The notes under the pieces were generated by a model, which saw only the letters and a list, made by a program, of their open reading frames with translations, was not told the DNA's origin and ran no database searches. A program made the translations under genes and the position numbers. Of a stretch of 64,000 nt of DNA, positions 61,971 through 64,000 are shown in pieces (the stretch's first letter is position 1; the number at the start of each line of letters is the position of its first letter). The stretch is from Amycolatopsis anabasis (GTDB lineage: Bacteria > Actinomycetota > Actinomycetes > Mycobacteriales > Pseudonocardiaceae): assembly GCF_009765355.1 (NCBI RefSeq), contig NZ_VTHK01000009.1, positions 62,001-126,000 of the forward strand. Reading direction: 5' to 3'.

Positions 61971-62663
61971 TCACGATCGGCTCGCCAGATCCCGGCGCAC
62001 GGATTCCTGGGTCCGCCGGCCGTACCACTGGGTCCACGTGACGAGCGCCAGGATGGACAGCGCGCCGAGCGTGGGCGAGGCGATCGCCGCGATGTCCAGG
62101 GGGAGCCGGAAAGCCAGGCCGATCCTGATCGTCGCTTCGGCGATCAGGCCCACCGCCCACACGATCGTGGTGACGCGGTTGACCTGGCGGAACCGGGCCG
62201 AGCGAGCCCAGCTTTCGTCCCAGCTTCCGGGGTCGCCGGCGAAATCCCGCCGGATGTAGTAGGTCATCGGCCGGGCCAGCAGCAGGGAAACCGCCGCGAC
62301 CACGCCGACCGATCCGGTGATGATGGAATCCTTGACCAGCACCATCCGGGCGTCGCCGGTGATCAGCCCGGCCACGACGCCGAGGCTGAACCGGGTGATG
62401 ATCAGCACCGACAGCGCGCTGATGGCGCGGCGGCGCAAATAGGTGAAGCCGACCTGCAGAACCGAGACCCCACCGGCCGCCGCGAGGGCGAACACGTCCG
62501 ACAGCCCGATCCTGCTCAGCAGCAGGTAGACCAGATAGGGGATGCCCACATCGGTCAGGACGACCTTGAACACCCTTTTGGCCGAGGTCGTGGCCGGCTG
62601 GCGGATTTCCCCGACCTCCGTCGCGGCTCCGCCGCGGTCGTCCGGTTCCTGTTCAGCCGACAT
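61971..62663 (-). CDS. Membrane protein of the VC0807 type
   Basis: A 230-aa integral membrane protein with about six helices: VFALAAAGGVSVLQVGFTYLRRRAISALSVLIITRFSLGVVAGLITGDARMVLVKDSIITGSVGVVAAVSLLLARPMTYYIRR. The VC0807 family has no set role. Its ATG overlaps the dehydrogenase stop by 11 nt, so they are co-translated. It may belong to the cluster. Confidence 0.7.
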   Translation of the reverse strand: MSAEQEPDDRGGAATEVGEIRQPATTSAKRVFKVVLTDVGIPYLVYLLLSRIGLSDVFALAAAGGVSVLQVGFTYLRRRAISALSVLIITRFSLGVVAGLITGDARMVLVKDSIITGSVGVVAAVSLLLARPMTYYIRRDFAGDPGSWDESWARSARFRQVNRVTTIVWAVGLIAEATIRIGLAFRLPLDIAAIASPTLGALSILALVTWTQWYGRRTQESVRRDLASRS

Positions 62664-63654
62664 CGACGACCAGCTTCCCCACGTGTTTCCCGGCCAGCAT
62701 TCCGATGAACGCGTCGATCGCGGCGGGCAGCCCCTCGACCACGGTCTCCGCGTTGATCAGCTTCCCCGCGCGCAGCCATTGCTCGTAGTCCGCGAGATAC
62801 TCGGCCTGCCGGGCGGCGTACTCGTGGCCGGTGAAACCGCGCAGGGTCAAGCTCTTCTCCACCGCGGCCATCAGGTTGCGCGGGCCGGCGCCGGACCCGC
62901 CGGTGAACTGCACCAGCGCCCCGCACAGGGCGATCCGGCCGAACGGCCGCAGCACTTCGAGCGCGGCCTCGAGCTGCGGCCCGCCGGTGTTGTCGAAATA
63001 AACGTCGACGCCGTCCGGTGCGAGTTCGCGGAGCCGGTCCACGACCGGCCCGTCGTGGTAGTCGAAACCGGCGTCGAAACCGAGCGTCCGGGTCAGGAAC
63101 TCGACCTTCCGCGCCGAGCCCGCGCTGCCGATCACCCTGGCCGCACCCTTCAGCCGCGCGATCTGGCCTGCCAGGCTGCCGACCGCGCCGGCCGCGCTCG
63201 ACACGAAAACCACGTCGCCCGGGCGCATCCGGGCCGCGTCGAGCAAACCGAAGTAGGCGATCAGGCCGGTGCTCAGGAAATCCGTCAGGCGGGGCCGGGC
63301 GCTCGGATCGATCTTGGTGAACCGGGCGGCCGCGGCGACCGCGTACTCCCGCCAGCCGAACTGGTGCACCACCACGTCACCGGGGTGCAGCTCGTCGGAC
63401 CCGGACGTCACGACCTCGCCCACCGCCCGCCCGGTCATCGGCTCGCCGAGTTCGTACCGGGGGACTTTCACCCCGAGGTCCGACATCTGCGCCCGCATGC
63501 CGGCTTCCAGCGACAGGTATTTGTTGCGCACCACGACTTCGCCGGGACCGGGACTGGGCACCCGGCCCTCGGTGACGGCGAAGTCGTCCGGCTGGACCAC
63601 CGGACCCGGCCGCCGGACGAGCCGTATCTCGCGTCCGGTGAGCCAATTGCTCAT
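62653..63654 (-). CDS. NADP-dependent medium-chain oxidoreductase (CurA-like)
   Basis: A 333-aa MDR protein without zinc: NWLTGREIRLVRRPGPVVQPDDFAV, LSLEAGMRAQMSD, and the nucleotide fold VVFVSSAAGAVGSLAGQIARLKGAARVIGSAGSARKV. Members reduce enones or alkenals. ATG 63654. It might act on the polyketide or be a detoxifying gene; no evidence decides. It is 32 nt downstream of the SARP gene's stop. Confidence 0.85.
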   Translation of the reverse strand: MSNWLTGREIRLVRRPGPVVQPDDFAVTEGRVPSPGPGEVVVRNKYLSLEAGMRAQMSDLGVKVPRYELGEPMTGRAVGEVVTSGSDELHPGDVVVHQFGWREYAVAAAARFTKIDPSARPRLTDFLSTGLIAYFGLLDAARMRPGDVVFVSSAAGAVGSLAGQIARLKGAARVIGSAGSARKVEFLTRTLGFDAGFDYHDGPVVDRLRELAPDGVDVYFDNTGGPQLEAALEVLRPFGRIALCGALVQFTGGSGAGPRNLMAAVEKSLTLRGFTGHEYAARQAEYLADYEQWLRAGKLINAETVVEGLPAAIDAFIGMLAGKHVGKLVVDVG

Positions 63655-63686
63655 TACCGTCTTCTCCTTTCCGGGAGCCGTCGCGG

Positions 63687-64000
63687 CTACCAGGTGATCG
63701 CGAGCGAGTCGAGCAGCGTGCCCAGCCGGTGCCGCGGCTCGCTGAGTTGCGGATCCGCCGACAACAGGGCGCGATGCAGCGCCTGCAGCCGCGACGACGG
63801 CTCGATGCCGAGTTCCTCTTTCATGCGGCTGTCCAGTTGCCGGAAAACGCCCAGCGCGCCGGGGGTGCGGCCGGAGCGGTGGAGGGCGACCATGGACATC
63901 GCGTGCACCGATTCCTCCAGGGGGTATTCGATGACCAGCGAGGAAAGCTCGCTCACCAGTTCCTGGTGCAGCCCGCGGCACAGGTCCGCTTCGATCCGCT
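63687..64000 (-). CDS. SARP/AfsR-family regulator, C-terminal part (cut by right edge)
   Basis: The last ~104 residues of a bacterial transcriptional activation domain: RIEADLCRGLHQELVSELSSLVIEYPLEESVHAMSMVALHRSGRTPGALGVFRQLDSRMKEELGIEPSSRLQALHRALL. This is the end of a SARP-type pathway-specific activator; the DNA-binding part lies past the window. It sits at the edge of the PKS region and could switch it on. Confidence 0.85.
   Translation of the reverse strand, partial: RIEADLCRGLHQELVSELSSLVIEYPLEESVHAMSMVALHRSGRTPGALGVFRQLDSRMKEELGIEPSSRLQALHRALLSADPQLSEPRHRLGTLLDSLAITW

Overview
The window is about 64 kb of very GC-rich DNA, with third codon positions almost always G or C. Secreted NlpC/M23/M74 proteins, AfsR/SARP regulators, a 2-methylisoborneol operon and a type II polyketide cluster point to a filamentous actinomycete. 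My inference is Pseudonocardiaceae, most likely Amycolatopsis-like; no rRNA or other marker gene is present to prove it. I saw no tRNA, integrase, transposase or CRISPR array.

Left part (1-17.9 kb). The left edge cuts a carboxylic acid reductase. A block of exported cell-surface proteins follows: M23 and M74 peptidases, a DUF1906 glycosidase-like protein, an FG-GAP protein, a PhoD phosphatase, a beta-helix protein and an NlpC-like protein. Four of these carry paired peptidoglycan-binding domains. Next come small stress and regulatory genes (CopZ-like, DUF899/HxlR with a double operator), two gene remnants (a TetR C-terminus and an erythromycin-esterase C-terminus), and an AAA ATPase with helical repeats followed by a DUF7192-like partner.

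Middle (17.9-41.6 kb). This holds an EamA/MocR divergent pair whose start codons overlap, an in-line LysR / D-malate-tartrate dehydrogenase / DctA / AfsR-like set, HAD and ROK genes, and the two-gene 2-methylisoborneol operon. Further right are an ArsR-AHSA1 regulator with a leaderless promoter inside its own operator, an MFS pump, methyltransferase, WDG-repeat protein, MetX-like hydrolase and DmpA-like peptidase.

Right part (41.9-64 kb). This is a non-reducing type II PKS cluster whose order and gene content match the tetracenomycin (tcm) pathway: exporter/TetR divergent pair (tcmA/R-like), FAD hydroxylase (G), ABM quinone-forming monooxygenase (H), cyclase I, cupin cyclase J, KS-alpha K, CLF L, ACP M, and TcmN split into separate aromatase and O-methyltransferase genes that overlap by 4 nt. 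Three more O-methyltransferases are present. Two additions stand out. One is a 2-oxoacid dehydrogenase E1-alpha/E1-beta/E2 set placed between the cyclase and ketosynthase genes. The other is a four-part acetyl-CoA carboxylase (AccC, AccB, fused AccD-AccA). Together they could carry carbon from a 2-oxo acid to acyl-CoA and malonyl-CoA next to the PKS, and may set an unusual starter unit. No ketoreductase, KSIII or acyltransferase lies in the window. A truncated SARP regulator at the right edge suggests the cluster or its control region continues.

Across the window sits a modular 21/22-bp repeat family in four places (about 0.9-1.26, 14.9-15.2, 28.7 and 41.8 kb). Two of the loci lie 7-9 nt after a stop codon in the same orientation, and one marks the left end of the PKS cluster.
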